Assembly: GCA_029052375.1 (NCBI GenBank)
Contig: JAIDJD010000117.1
Location: 1 to 5,630, forward strand
Length of the DNA: 5,630 nucleotides
Direction of reading: 5' to 3'
From: Duncaniella sp.
GTDB taxonomy: Bacteria > Bacteroidota > Bacteroidia > Bacteroidales > Muribaculaceae
The notes beneath the pieces were generated by a model. It did no database searches and had not been told where the DNA came from. It saw only the letters and a list, made by a program, of their open reading frames with translations. The first letter of the stretch is position 1; each line of letters starts with the position of its first letter. This document shows, one piece after another, positions 5,590-5,630 of the stretch. The position numbers and the translations under genes were made by a program.

Positions 5590-5630
5590 TCAGTCTGCCT
5601 GGAGGTCTGTGCGGCGTCGCAGCTTTACAA
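5590..5630 (-). CDS. Possible 3' end of an upstream minus-strand gene (partial)
   Basis: One minus-strand frame reads VKLRRRTDLQAD and then TGA at 5592-5590, with G/C-rich third positions like the other genes. The stop lies 21 bases before the terminator hairpin, a usual spacing for a gene end. In many bacteria, including Bacteroidota as I recall, the gene before clpP is tig (trigger factor), but 12 residues are too few to identify it. A second minus-strand frame is open until TAA at 5569-5567 but has poorer codon use. A plus-strand frame beginning at ATG 5571 is also open to the window edge. The assignment is therefore tentative. Confidence 0.35.
   Translation of the reverse strand, partial: VKLRRRTDLQAD

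Noticed and set aside
5571..5630. Plus-strand frame starting at ATG 5571 and open to the window edge
   Set aside because: Only 20 codons are visible, no plus-strand promoter precedes it, and the adjacent terminator is better explained by a gene ending on the minus strand. It cannot be fully excluded.

Overview
The window looks like a chromosomal housekeeping segment from a member of the Bacteroidota, most likely Bacteroidales. Four points support this. All genes lie on the minus strand in the order clpP, clpX, recQ, ftsE-like. The start codons lack purine-rich Shine-Dalgarno sequences and follow A/C-rich leaders. The promoter-like pair in front of clpP (TTTG, 20 bases, TAATTTTA) resembles the Bacteroidota consensus TTTG/TAnnTTTG. 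RecQ carries an extra C-terminal region of the kind I recall from this phylum. Codons favour G or C at third positions, which gives many long but meaningless ORFs on the opposite strand. The family-level guess (Muribaculaceae-like, given the GC richness) is only inference.

Read in the direction of transcription (right to left), the layout is as follows. At 5590-5630 there may be the last codons of an upstream gene, followed by a strong intrinsic terminator (5523-5568). A T-rich tract (5447-5459) and a Bacteroidota-type promoter (5410-5441) then lead into clpP (5357-4671). A 184-base hairpin-rich spacer separates clpP from clpX (4486-3224). A 187-base spacer with another symmetric hairpin separates clpX from recQ (3036-862). 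Only 38 bases separate recQ from the ftsE-like ATPase gene (823-149). The remaining 148 bases hold a long, near-perfect 21-bp-arm hairpin (52-108), a smaller hairpin, and no recognisable gene.

ClpP and ClpX together form the ClpXP protease: ClpX unfolds substrates and feeds them into the ClpP chamber. RecQ is a 3'-5' DNA helicase for recombination and repair. FtsE is the cytoplasmic ATPase of the FtsEX complex, which controls cell-wall hydrolysis at division; its membrane partner FtsX is not encoded here. All four proteins look intact, with every expected catalytic motif present.

I see no mobile element, CRISPR array, tRNA, rRNA or defence system, and no convincing undescribed system. The least explained feature is the non-coding structure: three of the spacer or flanking regions carry GC-rich hairpins without the U-tract that the terminator upstream of clpP has.
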